Positions 35,401 to 47,300 of a stretch of DNA of 64,000 nt are shown one piece after another. The first letter of the stretch is position 1, and every line of letters starts with the position of its first letter. The notes below the pieces were generated by a model. The model saw only the letters and a list, made by a program, of their open reading frames with translations. It was not told the origin of the DNA and did no database searches. Origin of the DNA: Metridium senile. Its lineage: Eukaryota > Cnidaria > Anthozoa > Actiniaria > Metridiidae. Location of the stretch: assembly GCA_949775045.1 (NCBI GenBank), contig OX459107.1, positions 12,763,464-12,827,463 of the forward strand. Direction: 5' to 3'. The translations under genes and the position numbers were made by a program.

Positions 35401-38400
35401 CAGCCTGTCTTCGTTAGCTGTAAACTACAAGATGTTCTCAAGCTACGTGAACCTAAACCGCCACTGGTCAACCAACAACTCCTGGTTTACCAATTTAGAT
35501 GTGGCTCGTGCGATGCGAGCTATGTTGGGTACACGGCGCGACATCTGCACCAACGTATTGTTGAGCACAAGTACTCAACTATCGGCAAACATCGATATCA
35601 GGATCATGGTCTTACAACAGCTGTCCCGGCTGAATGCTTCACTATTTTAAAGAAGTGTTCATCAAAAATGGATTGCTTAATTTATGAAATGTTGTATATT
35701 AGGGACAAATCACCAAGCCTGAACGTTCAATCTGATTCGATCAGAGCGAAATTATTTGTATAATTTATTCTTTGTATTTTCCATCTATTGTTATCTATGT
35801 TTTTGTATTCTTTACAATTGTAATTTATTCATGTGCGTACATATAAATACGTACTTTATACATTTTTTCATTAAACCACTTGATAATGACATCTAGATGA
35901 TGTCGAAACGTTGTATTCTCGCGTTTGTCTTTATTCTCAATTTCATAACAAAGTCTAAACTTATTAATGCATTATACAATGTAATACCAGAAAGACCAAG
36001 CAAGCTTAATATAAACAACTAGATTATTGCTTGGATCTTTAACAGGGAATCTAAATGTCCATTTATCTATGAAATTGTTGGGGTACATGATAAATTGTTT
36101 TTATTTTTTTCATGAACAGTGTCTGTGATGGCATTTGAAGAGTTCAATGTACTGCAAAATAAGTTTGAAGTGGAGACACAGTGCCGTGTTGAAGCAGAGA
36201 AATTGGCTGTTGAGGTGACCCATACTGAAAACATTTTTAGATTATTTCTGTTTTTCTTCCATCATTGCATTTGCCTTTGCATAGTCTATTAATTTTTAGC
36301 TTTCTCAGTTGTTCCAAATACATTTTAGATTCATTCATTTATTCATCTATTAGCCCATTCATTCTTCATCCATTTAATTATTCATTCATTCATTAATCCA
36401 TTTATTCATCCTTTCATTGATCATTTATTTATTCATTTGTTAATCCATTTATTCAACCATCCATTTAGGTATTCATATGTCCATTCTTTGATCGTCTATG
36501 TAATTATTCATTTATTCATTCATTCATTTATTCATCCATCCATTTATTCATCCATCCATTTATTCATCCATTTGTTCATAAATTCATTCAATCATCCATT
36601 TATTCATCCATTCATTCATCCATCCATTCATCCATCCATTCATTCATCCATTTGTTCATAAATTCATTCAATCATCCATTTATTCATCCATTCATTCATC
36701 CATCCATTCATCCATCCATTCATCCATCCATTTGTTTATAAATTCATTCAATCATCCATTTATTTTTATCTTTCATTTTTATCAAATCATAATTATTCAT
36801 TTCAAAGGCAAAGAGAGCTGATGAAGATTTGAAAAGAAAAAGTCTGATATTGAAGGAAACAGCCAGCCAGGATGAAAGGCTGGCTAAAGCTTTTGAAGAA
36901 ATAACCAATCTGAATAAACAACTGGAGGTTGCAAGATTGGAAAAAGAAGAAAAAGTAACTACGAACTTACTTATTTTAGTAAATATTGTAGTGTATAAAT
37001 TTGTAAATTAGGTTTGATGATACATTATGTTTGTGATGTTGATGATGATGTTGATGGTCAAAGATCATAATGATGATGATGTTGATGATGATGTTGATGT
37101 TGATGATGATGATGATAATAAGGATGATGTTGATGTTGATGATGATGATAATAATCATGTTGATGATGATGATAATAATGATGATGTTGATGTTGATGAT
37201 GATGATGATAATGATGTTGATGATAATGATGATGTTGATGTTGATGATGATAATAATGTTGATGATGATGATAATAATGATGATGTTGATGATGATGATG
37301 ATAATAGGGTTTTTCTAAATCCTCTGTTTTTCAAAGCCCTATGTATTTCATAGATATTAATAATGCATTGTATTAATTAGTGAGATGTGAAATGCCAAAG
37401 CAGAAACATTCCTTCGTTCTTTTTAATCAAGAGGTGTAAATTCTGTAATTAAAAATGCTTTTGAAAAACCAATACGACAAACAAGTCAAATTGCGTTTAT
37501 CCGATATCTAGGCACGATGCCACTTCCACCATTTCCTACATTTTTATATTGTATTGTTGCTTTTTTGTTACAATATGTGCGACTTCTTCATTCAAACAAT
37601 TTTCAGATTCCTCCGCCACTTTTTCTCAATGCAATTGTACATTTTTTAATGAATTTCAGAGAAATTCTAGAAATACTGGACTGTAGTCCTCATGTACTGA
37701 TCCGTAGATACTATCCAAGGTTGTTCAGGGCGGTAAATATTAACTCAAGAGTTTGGAATGTCATGGCTCAAAGACCTGAAAATTTTTGGCTTGAAACGGG
37801 AGAGACTCCACACAGCTTGCTCCAAATTGTGAACCGCGTATGCAACGACATCGATAGAAGAGTTCGAAATCCTTGGCGAATTAGAAACCGTGTTAGGCAG
37901 ACTCGCCCTAATACACTGTGTATCCACGACAGGGTTTTAATGGTATTTATCTGGCTCAGACAATACCCAACATTGCAATCTCTTGCTGCACGTTTTGGTG
38001 TCTTGCCTTCATATATTTGTGACAATATTTACCTCATACTTCCAATCATACACGAGCACTATGTTTATCGTTGGGTCCGTTGGCCGACTCCAATGGAATG
38101 GAATGCTCAACGGAACAGATATCACGAATTTCCGAATGTTGTAGGCGCTATAGATGCGTTTTTTGTTCAAATAAGTAGACCGCGAGGACCACAACAACGA
38201 CTATACTACAGACGTGATCGTGGATTCCATTTCCTGAACAGTCACGTTATTGTTGACAACGATGGGTACATTCGATACAGTCGTCATGGCTTCATGGGCC
38301 ATTCTACAGATGCAGCGTCATACAGACTACTACCACAGATTGGTTATAACCATCCACTTAACCTTCCACAGAATGCGTTTATACTTGCTGATGGTGGCTA

Positions 38401-41197
38401 CCCCTCCAGATATCCCCTTCTTACGCCTTTTCGTAGAGTAATGGGACGTGGCAATGCATTGCAAGCGCAAGCAAATCGTTACCATAGGCGTTTAAGGGTA
38501 CGCGTAGAACATCGCATCGGAGATGTTCGCATCTTCCGTAGTGTACCAGGTCGTCACGGAAGATTTCGCCAGAGGAGATTTTTTAGCCCATTGGTAACTG
38601 ACGTTGTAATTGCTTTGACAAATAGACGAAGACATCTAATTGCGCGTTTGAGAGAAATGCTTATAAATTCACTGTAGCGAAAGTCAACATTTATACGCTG
38701 TAAATCTATGGCTAAAACACGTGTAGCAATACAATACGCTGACGCACTCTGACATACTACCGATTAGCGGTTGGGGTGGGAACAATTAGGAACATTTTGT
38801 GGTCTGAAGTTTTGAGTACAAACACTAAAAGTGTGCAACATAAATACCACTACATGTAATTTCCAAATATAACAACGAGCAGCTGATAAACCTCTAAGTA
38901 TCTCAATCATTCGTGATTGTGAATTCAATTTTCGCGTTCCATTTGTGATATTCGTCACATACGCAGTGATCATTTCATTGATGAAATTTATTTTTATTAT
39001 ATTTATTTAACATTAACTGATTGGATTTGAAGTTACTGACACATCGTGTGATTAAATCGTATGATACTACCATTTGCATCCAAGCAATGAGCGCCACTAA
39101 TTTTTGGGGTTGTTTCATGTTTCAAGTGGACGTTTTTTTGTCTATAAATCGACACGCACGTTTGGTTTAAAAACCATACAGGTTTTGTATCTGTAACGGT
39201 CATGTTTTGAGTCTATTGAATTTTCAATAAAATGCTAAAAAATGAATAGTTTTGTGGTTCCCATAAGAAAAACTAAGTCAAAGTTACACACGTTAAGCCG
39301 ACAAAAGTGTTGGAAACCTTTGAAACGCGAAAAATTAGCTTACCGTTTGAATGCAACTTGTCTATTCTATATTATTTTAACATAAACAAAGCAATAAACT
39401 AAATACAAACGAAAGCAAAGTCTATTTAGTCATCATCATGACCAGTGTCAGAGCAATCTTCAGAACTTGATGATAGATCCATATCTTGAGATTGGGCACT
39501 TTGTTTTAAAAACTTCATGTGTAGTTTTGCGGCCTTTAACCCAACAGACATCAATTTTTCTGCTTTCCTTGTCAGTTTTTGGCTTTTTTTCCCACTGTGT
39601 AAGCGTTTGGATGCCTTTTTGTGCTTTCTTTTCTTAGTCGTCTTTTTCTGAGCCACAGTGACGTCAACATCAGAATCTCTATCGCTGGTGTCGCTTGATT
39701 TCTGAAGGTCTTCTACACAAGGCTCTGACGAGCTATCACTTGGATTGCACAGGGGATCAACACTTTCTTGCTCTTTCGCATTCTTCATCTTTATTATCAG
39801 GTCCTCCGCAGTCATACTTTGCATGCTCTCAGCGTGTCGTAACTCTCTTGCTTGTACCTCAGGTGAATCGCGTATTTTTCTACAGATATTCGAGAGACGA
39901 CTTCGAATCGGCTTCACAATGTTCTTGTTATGAATATCTTTGAAAGCTGCGGTATACTTCTTAGTTAGCTCGTCCGGTAGCATTTCTTTATGCTTCACAA
40001 AGAACTCTAGTATTTTTTTCCAGTCGTTGCCTTTCTTTTGCAAGGCCTGGCGATAAAGAAGCAACTCAGTCTCTGTTATGGCGTCTTTTCTAGGAGCCCG
40101 CGAACGGAAACTTTTGCTTGGTTCTCCTACAAGAGAAAGCATATTTCCTCGCAACTAGTTCTTTTTTAAAAGTGTGCTTTACCACAAGTTTTTACTTACC
40201 ACTTTGAACAAACTGTGAACTCATTTCACAGTCTGAAATGATACGATAACCCTGCTTACGGCAACATGTGAGCAAAACTAATTCAACTGATCAGTGTGCG
40301 TTGAATTTGGCACGTGCCGCGAGTGTGGAAGGTGCTATAAACGCTGCATTCTCCACGCACAACGGAAAGCCACAATACAATAGAAAACTAAATTAGCATG
40401 CTAAACACAAACCCTATGTTTTACGCAGTGAAAAACAGAGGATTTAGAAAAACCCTAATAATGATGATGTTGATGATGTTGATGATGATCATAAATTATG
40501 ATGATGTTGATGATGATGATGATGTTGATGATGATCTTAATGATGATGTTGATGATTGTGATCATAGAGAGACGTGATGGTCTAGTGGTCAGGGGATCGA
40601 ATTTCGGGCCTAATGGTCTGGGTTCGATTCCCGGCCCGGGCGATTGCGTTGTGTCCTTGGGCAAGACACTTCACTCTCTCATTGCCTCGTCTTCTCGGAT
40701 AAGGACGTAAAGCCGGAGGTCCTGTCTGCCCTCACTCTAATTCCTATATAAGGTGGACGTAAAAGATCCTGTTGTGCTCTTCGAAAAGAGCAGGGGATTG
40801 TTCTCCCGGCACAACAGTCAGGTCTCAGCATACTACAGGGCCCACGGTAATTGGCGTAAGCTGTTGTGGTGTCCCTGCCTTCATATGAAGGAAAAAGCTA
40901 ATAAAATAAAACATCATGGTTGTGTAAAATAACTTCATTAATTATTTATTGGTATATATACATATTAATAACAATAGTTAATATTACCAATATTCGCTGA
41001 TCAAAATACAAGTGTTTGTAGTATGACATATAATCACTATAATTATGTGCATAAGTATTGGACTTTTAATTATTGCTATATTATATAAATATAAGTACAA
41101 ATTATGAATCTATCTAGTCAGTTCAGTGATATAAATACCAAACAACACAACCCAACAAACTGAAAAAGGAATGTACATAATAAACCAGTTTGAACCA

Positions 41198-41276
<79 letters not shown>

Positions 41277-41285
41277 GCCATCATG

Positions 41286-41335
<50 letters not shown>

Positions 41336-44300
41336 AATAAATAAATCATCATGATGATATTACAGTTATATTGATGACTTTTTTATGAAAAACATCATTG
41401 ATAAATGATTATATTTGTAGTTGTAATGGTTTATTAAGTTGGTGGTAATTGTTTTTTAGATAAAAGAGGTGACAGAAGAATTGACATTGTCAAAAGATGG
41501 AGAGTATGTAAAGGGTATGTAGTTGTGCATTATTTGATTATTTAAGAAACAAGTATAGGACTTGTCAAGACTCATATTGCAGCCCCAGGGAGAGGGGGGG
41601 GGGGTGACTCCTGGGTTAAAGTAACGAGTATGCTTGTCTTGTCTCTTAGGGGTTAAAATCAGTGATTTAATTGGTATCTCTTAGGGTCTTATGTTTGAGG
41701 TTAAGCAAATCAGCACTTTCTGGTATGATATAGGGTGTTGAAAAAGGAACTAACCCATTGCATAATGATACTTGTAATTTTGTGGTATCTCTTAGTTAAA
41801 ATTTGCCAAGCCACGCTCTTTTGAAAAAACTTTCTTTTATGGGTATTTTTGGAAATTTCCTACAAGCATACCTGTACAGGACCCGAAGTGATCCCAGGAC
41901 CTGAAGTGATCCTGGGACCCGAAGTAATCCCCAACACTGTTGTTATTGTTCCTGAAGTGATCCCAGGACCCGAAATGAACCCGAGATAGGACCCGAACTG
42001 ATCCCCGTATATTCTACGGAATGGACATGTGGAAATAGAATACTTTTAATTATTTTTTAAAACAACTTTTTTTTATATTATGGCTTAGATATTTCTGGAA
42101 TTCTGATTAGTTGATGCGCGGTCCATCCAAAGGCGCATTGGACCGTTTCTATGACAACAGTCCAATTTTCGTAATTTTTTTTTCAGACAATAAAGCCATA
42201 TATTAAACAATTTATTAACCTCGCTTGTTCGGTCTGTACGGAAAAATATCAGACCTCGGTCTTTTACGATTTCTGGCGGGAAATTGACGTCATCAATTTT
42301 AGTGGGAAATTGAAAACGACTTTTTGGAAGTTAATAATTTTTTTCCATTTTATATAAAAATGCAATTTTCAAAAAATTATATATTTAGATTAAATTTGAC
42401 TTTGACTGTTATCTCTTCGGTTTTGAACGTTTCTCAATGATTTCTTTCAAATGCGCATTTTAAAATTTTCCATAACCCTCGTTTTGGATTTCACTCTAAA
42501 ATTGATGACGTCATTTCCACGCCAAAAATCGTAACTTTTGTAAAAGTAAAAAGAAGAAAATCTTTCTTCGGGTGCCGTACTCTTCACATGTAAAATTTGA
42601 AGTTGATGGGACTTAAAATGTTATTCAAAATCACGGTTAAAATAACGCCGATTTCACTGCTAGCCCAGCGTGTTTAAAAATAAGAATAATTTGTTGTGAT
42701 AAGAATTTATGCATGTTATTTTTATTATTGAAAATGAATTGCTTTTGTATATACACCTACTTAATTGCAGTAAGGTTGTCATACAAAATAGAACATTTGT
42801 CACTAAGAAAATAGAACATTTGTGATTTAGTGCGAAAGGAATTAATTAAAAGACAAAAGAGAGAGTTCAGCTTGAGTGATCTTCTTTTGTCTTTTAATCA
42901 ATTCCTATCGTACTAAATCACAAATGTTCTATTTTCTTTATGACAAATGTATATTTTTGTATGACAACCTTACTGCAAGTAGGTGTATATGCCGTTGTTT
43001 ATTATTACTGTTACAAATGCAAAGGACCCTACACCAACGAATAGACGAACACTGGTAACCTGGCAAGCATCCGCAACGAAGAGCACAGACTAACGACAGT
43101 AGTCCCTGAAAAATGCTTCATCTTAAAGGAATGTACAAGCAAACTCGATTGTTTAATTTTGAGATGCTTTAAATTTTACGCTAAACGTTCAGATCGACGG
43201 ACTCTGTACAAGTTAAACTATATCTAATCATTGAACCGTATTTTGTATATTTTTACATGCTCCACGAATTCAACCTCCCTTGACACAGGTTCAACCGTTA
43301 ACTGAGAAACTTAACGGCCGGCTAAAAAATTAACTGTTAACTGAGAATTCCGTGTCTTTTTAGGATAACTGTTAGCTGATATTGCTTTGTTTTTAATTAA
43401 TAAATTTGAAAATAAATATTTCTTTGTTTTTATAAGAACCGAAAAATTTAACTGATAACTGAGAAAATTGCTAAAATTTAGCTGTTAACTGATATTGGGA
43501 CAACACAATTTCTTTTTTAGTTAAATTAAAATTCCTATTTCCTAAGTCTATTTCCTAAGTCCATTCCGTAGAATATACGGGGATCAGTTCGGGTCCTATC
43601 TCGGGTTCATTTCGGGTCCTGGGATCACTTCGGGTACAATAACAACAGTTTTAGGGATCACTTCGGGTCCCGGGATCACTTTGGGTCCTGGGATCACTTT
43701 GGGTCCTGTACATACCTGTTAATTTTTCACCGGAGTCACCCCCCCCCCCCCCCCCTCGGGATTGCAGCCACATAGTTTATGATTATGAGTCAGAGTGAAT
43801 GTCTACAAGACCAGACTGTTGTACTGGGTGACCATCTTCTTATATTACTCTTTGGAAACAACACAACAGGATCTTTTATGTCCACTTTATGAGAAAGATA
43901 TAGAAATTGAAAGCAGATTAAACCTTAGTTTGATATCCTTTTTCAAAAAGACAAGGCATTGAGAGAGTGTTAAAAGTATGTGTCTTGCCTAACAACACAA
44001 TAAATCACACTGACAAACAAGGCTGGTACACACTTAGTGACAAGTCGCTGCAACACAACTTGGCGACACATTTTGGTGACAATCACCTTGTGTGCACATA
44101 GAGTTTTTGTGGGAACGTTTGTCCCTGTGACAGGTTGCACAAATTCAAATTGGTTTTAATGTGTTGCCATGACTTGCAGCTACCTGTTGTCTAGTGTGTT
44201 TAGGCCCAGAATCTAATCCACTTATCACTAGTTGGTGGTTAGTGGTGAGACCATTAAGTCTATCTATTTACTTGGTGGTTTTAGTGGTGAGACCATTAAT

Positions 44301-47300
44301 TCTATCTATTTACTTGGTGGTTTTAGTGGTGAGACCATTAAGTCTATCTATTTACTTGGTGGTTTTAGTGGTGAGACCATTAAGTCTATCTATTTACTTG
44401 GTGGTTAGTGGTGAGACCATTAATTCTATCTATTTACTTGGTGGTTTTAGTGGTGAGACCATTAAGTCTATCTATTTACTTGGTGGTTTTAGTGGTGAGA
44501 CCATTAATTATATCTATTTACTTGGTGGTTTTAGTGGTGAGACCATTAATTATATCTATTTACTTGGTGGTTTTAGTGGTGAGACCATTAATTCTATCTA
44601 TTTACTTGGTGGTTTTAGTGGTGAGACCATTAATTCTATCTATTTACTTGGTGGTTTTAGTGGTGAGACCATCAAGTCTATCTGTTTACTTGCAATAACA
44701 AGGATAGTGGTGTGTGCTACTACTGCTTGCTTCTTAATAATGTGATATTTTCTAGAACTATAGTCCTGTTTTCCTTGTTCTTTAGCCATGAAAAACAAAC
44801 TTGAGATTGCACAAGAGGAAGTAGAGAATCTAGAAAACCAAGTGACATTGGCACAGAAAAAAGCTGAAGAAGATGAACAAAAGAGTAAGTTGGCATAATA
44901 TTATAGTGCTTTTGGTTATACTGATAAGGAAACTTGGATAATAATAAAACAAACAGCCAAAACCAAAAGGAACTGATCATATAGAAGGGGTATCAAGAAA
45001 CATGATTGACATGAAATATTTTTCTTGAGATTGACTGGGAGTTGGAAGGAATCATCTGAAAAAGGGGAGAAATTGTCAAAAATAGGGTGATTACAAAACC
45101 CCACACAATTAGGACAAAGAGAGAATTATAACTGCAAAAAGGGAAAACTGGTAGATGAACCTTGTGAAAACCAGGGAGAAATCAGATTTGAGTTTGTGTT
45201 ACTCCTGCTGATCATGCAAGAAACCCTAGATGAAATAACAAGTTCTTGTATATACCTTGTCTTGAAATTTAAACCATCCTTACATAGTTTAGTGTTTGCT
45301 GAGTCTTAATTTATGTTTATTAAAATTTCAGTTAAAAGGCTTGAAAAGAAAGTTGATGAGCTAAAGCAAGCATCTATTCCACCCCCACCCCCTCCTCCAC
45401 CTTCTGCTCCCCCACCACCCCCTCCCCCTCCAATCACTGTTCGCAAGTAAGTCAATTCTTCTTGGATGTGTTTATCTTTAACAATGAAAATTTGATCTGC
45501 AATATAATTTTTGCCTAGTGTGAATAAGTTAGAACAGCTCACAGTTGCAAAATTTCACATTGGGCAAAGATTTTGACTGTTTTGTGTGTCCACAACACAA
45601 AATTTGCAAACTTTCATATGATGAAAATTGCATATATATGTATTTGCGAATTTCTGCTCAGACTAAAAATTATGTCTAACAAAATTTGTGATAGAAAGTT
45701 TGTCGTCCAAGAATACAGCTGTAATGTAAAAAATTGTCTCTGAGGAGTTTGCAACCCTTCCACATTGGGACATACATGCAACTTTGATGCAATAATGGAC
45801 TTTTTCAAGGTTCTTGTCAATCAAACTCAGCCTTGAGAAAATGAATTTAACACATTTCAAGGGATGGGTCATGATTTTTTATTTTTTTGGCAAAATAATT
45901 TATTGTTTTTTTTTCTTGATATCTAATAACTACAGACATAACTATAGATTCTGTTCAAAGTCTAACCTACCTTAGTATCCAACAACTTATGGTCTATCAC
46001 AAATCGCGCGCTCTCATTGGCTACTCAACCATGGGCTATTGGGTGATAGCCCATGGTTGGGGAAAGCGCAGGTTTTGTAAACTATTGAAAAAGTTTCTTG
46101 ATTCTTCTATTTCTTCAAAAACGGCTTAGTACTGAATATAATGCTTTTCTTTGAATCGTAAATTACAAATACGAGCAATAAAATGACAAAAAAGCACATA
46201 ATTTTGATGTTTTGTGAATGAATTTTGACATCACACGATTCTTCAGTTTGATCGATTGAGAACGCCGGATTTTTAAACTTTCAGCTTGGAACTTTTCTTA
46301 ATTCCTCCGTCTTCCTAAAATGTTTAGTAGTTTTAACACTAAAAGCATGCTATTTTCAGCCGTTAAAATTAAAGTATATAGGGAGAAAATCGGAAAAACA
46401 GTGGAGAATTTCGATGTGTTTTGAATACATTTTCACTTGCCGTCACACGTCATTGAGCGCGCGCTTGGTATTTTCACTTTTGATTATCTGTCATTTTGTC
46501 AAAATAAAACGATTGAAATATTATTTTTCTTTCAAAATATGGCAAAGTTTGACCTATAAGTTGTTGGATACTAAAACAATTAGACCTCTCGCCCTCATGG
46601 GCTATGGGTCGATAGCCCACTTGGCTTTGAAGACTCAGCCTCGTGGGCTATTGATCCGTAGCCCATTCGGGCTTCGGGTCTAATTGTTAATTATGTATGT
46701 TTTGGTCTCAGGAAGTTTATGAATATTATGGGGAAGAAGAAGAAGGGAGCAAACAGTTTAAAAGGTGAGTTGATATTACTGGCTTTATTACAAGCATCAT
46801 TTTCAAGCTAATTTTCCATTGAACCTCTATTACATAGATATGTTGCATGTGCATTTATAAGCAGCATAAACAGGAAATGCACCACATAGCCTTTAGACCC
46901 ATGTACCATATGTGGGGGTGTCAATGGGGTATACCTCTAGTCAGTAAACTGTTACAAAAATCCCTTAGTGAGTAAAATGTATTTTTTTCATCGTTACCAT
47001 GGTAACCGAAAGTACAATGTATTCCTCTTGCATCGTTACCATGGTAACTAACAAAAACAAGTTAAATACACGACCCATACATGGGAAATACAACTGTTTT
47101 TAATTGTAAGTAGGAATCAATGAAAAAGATCTAAAAACAGATCACTTAATGGCCATTTTCACCAGGCATTTGATTATTTCAAAGTGAAATACGTTAAAAT
47201 CGGACATCATTTTATACGATAAACAGTTAGTTTTTCGTTTTTTATACGTTTACGATAACAAAAAAAACGGTCTTATACCCTAGTCAGTTAACCCCATTGA

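Larger units (their letters stand above)
37306..40456. mobile_element. Complete PIF/Harbinger DNA transposon
   Basis: 28-bp perfect terminal inverted repeats lie at 37306-37333 and 40429-40456; the left one begins AGGGTTTTTCTAAATCCTCT. They are flanked by AAT on both sides (37303-37305 and 40457-40459), a possible 3-bp target duplication, though the flanking microsatellite makes it ambiguous. Inside are a DDE transposase (+) and a convergent Myb/SANT-like protein (-), the two-gene layout of autonomous Harbingers. Both frames are intact. It lies in SHTN1 intron 10. Confidence 0.92.
41873..43715. mobile_element. Foldback with GGACCCGAAGTGATCCC arms
   Basis: Arms of about 135 bp (41873-42022 and 43559-43715) are made of near-palindromic 17-18 bp units such as GGACCCGAAGTGATCCCAGG, ending in ATTCTACGGAATGGAC and its complement. 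Lies inside the hAT-like element. Confidence 0.75.
41585..43760. mobile_element. Nested inverted-repeat element, hAT-like flanks
   Basis: The ends are related inverted repeats: CCAGGGAGA plus a G run plus TGACTCC on the left, and GGAGTCAC plus a C run plus TCGGG on the right. Both are flanked by the direct repeat ATTGCAGCC (41576-41584 and 43761-43769). An 8-9 bp duplication and a CAGGG-like terminus suggest a hAT-type element. No transposase is present. Several other elements sit inside it. Confidence 0.65.

Noticed and set aside
40127..40154. Unspliced start of the Harbinger Myb-like ORF
   Set aside because: This stretch reads as intron ending TTTCTCTTGTAG; splicing from 40200 gives an ATG-started frame in phase.
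41576..43769. LTR retrotransposon, suggested by the similar ends
   Set aside because: The long similar ends are inverted, not direct; the only direct repeat is 9 bp.
44194..44745. 183-codon frame with a repeated 14-residue unit as a gene
   Set aside because: It is the 42-bp minisatellite; exon 12 of SHTN1 is in a different, splice-defined frame.
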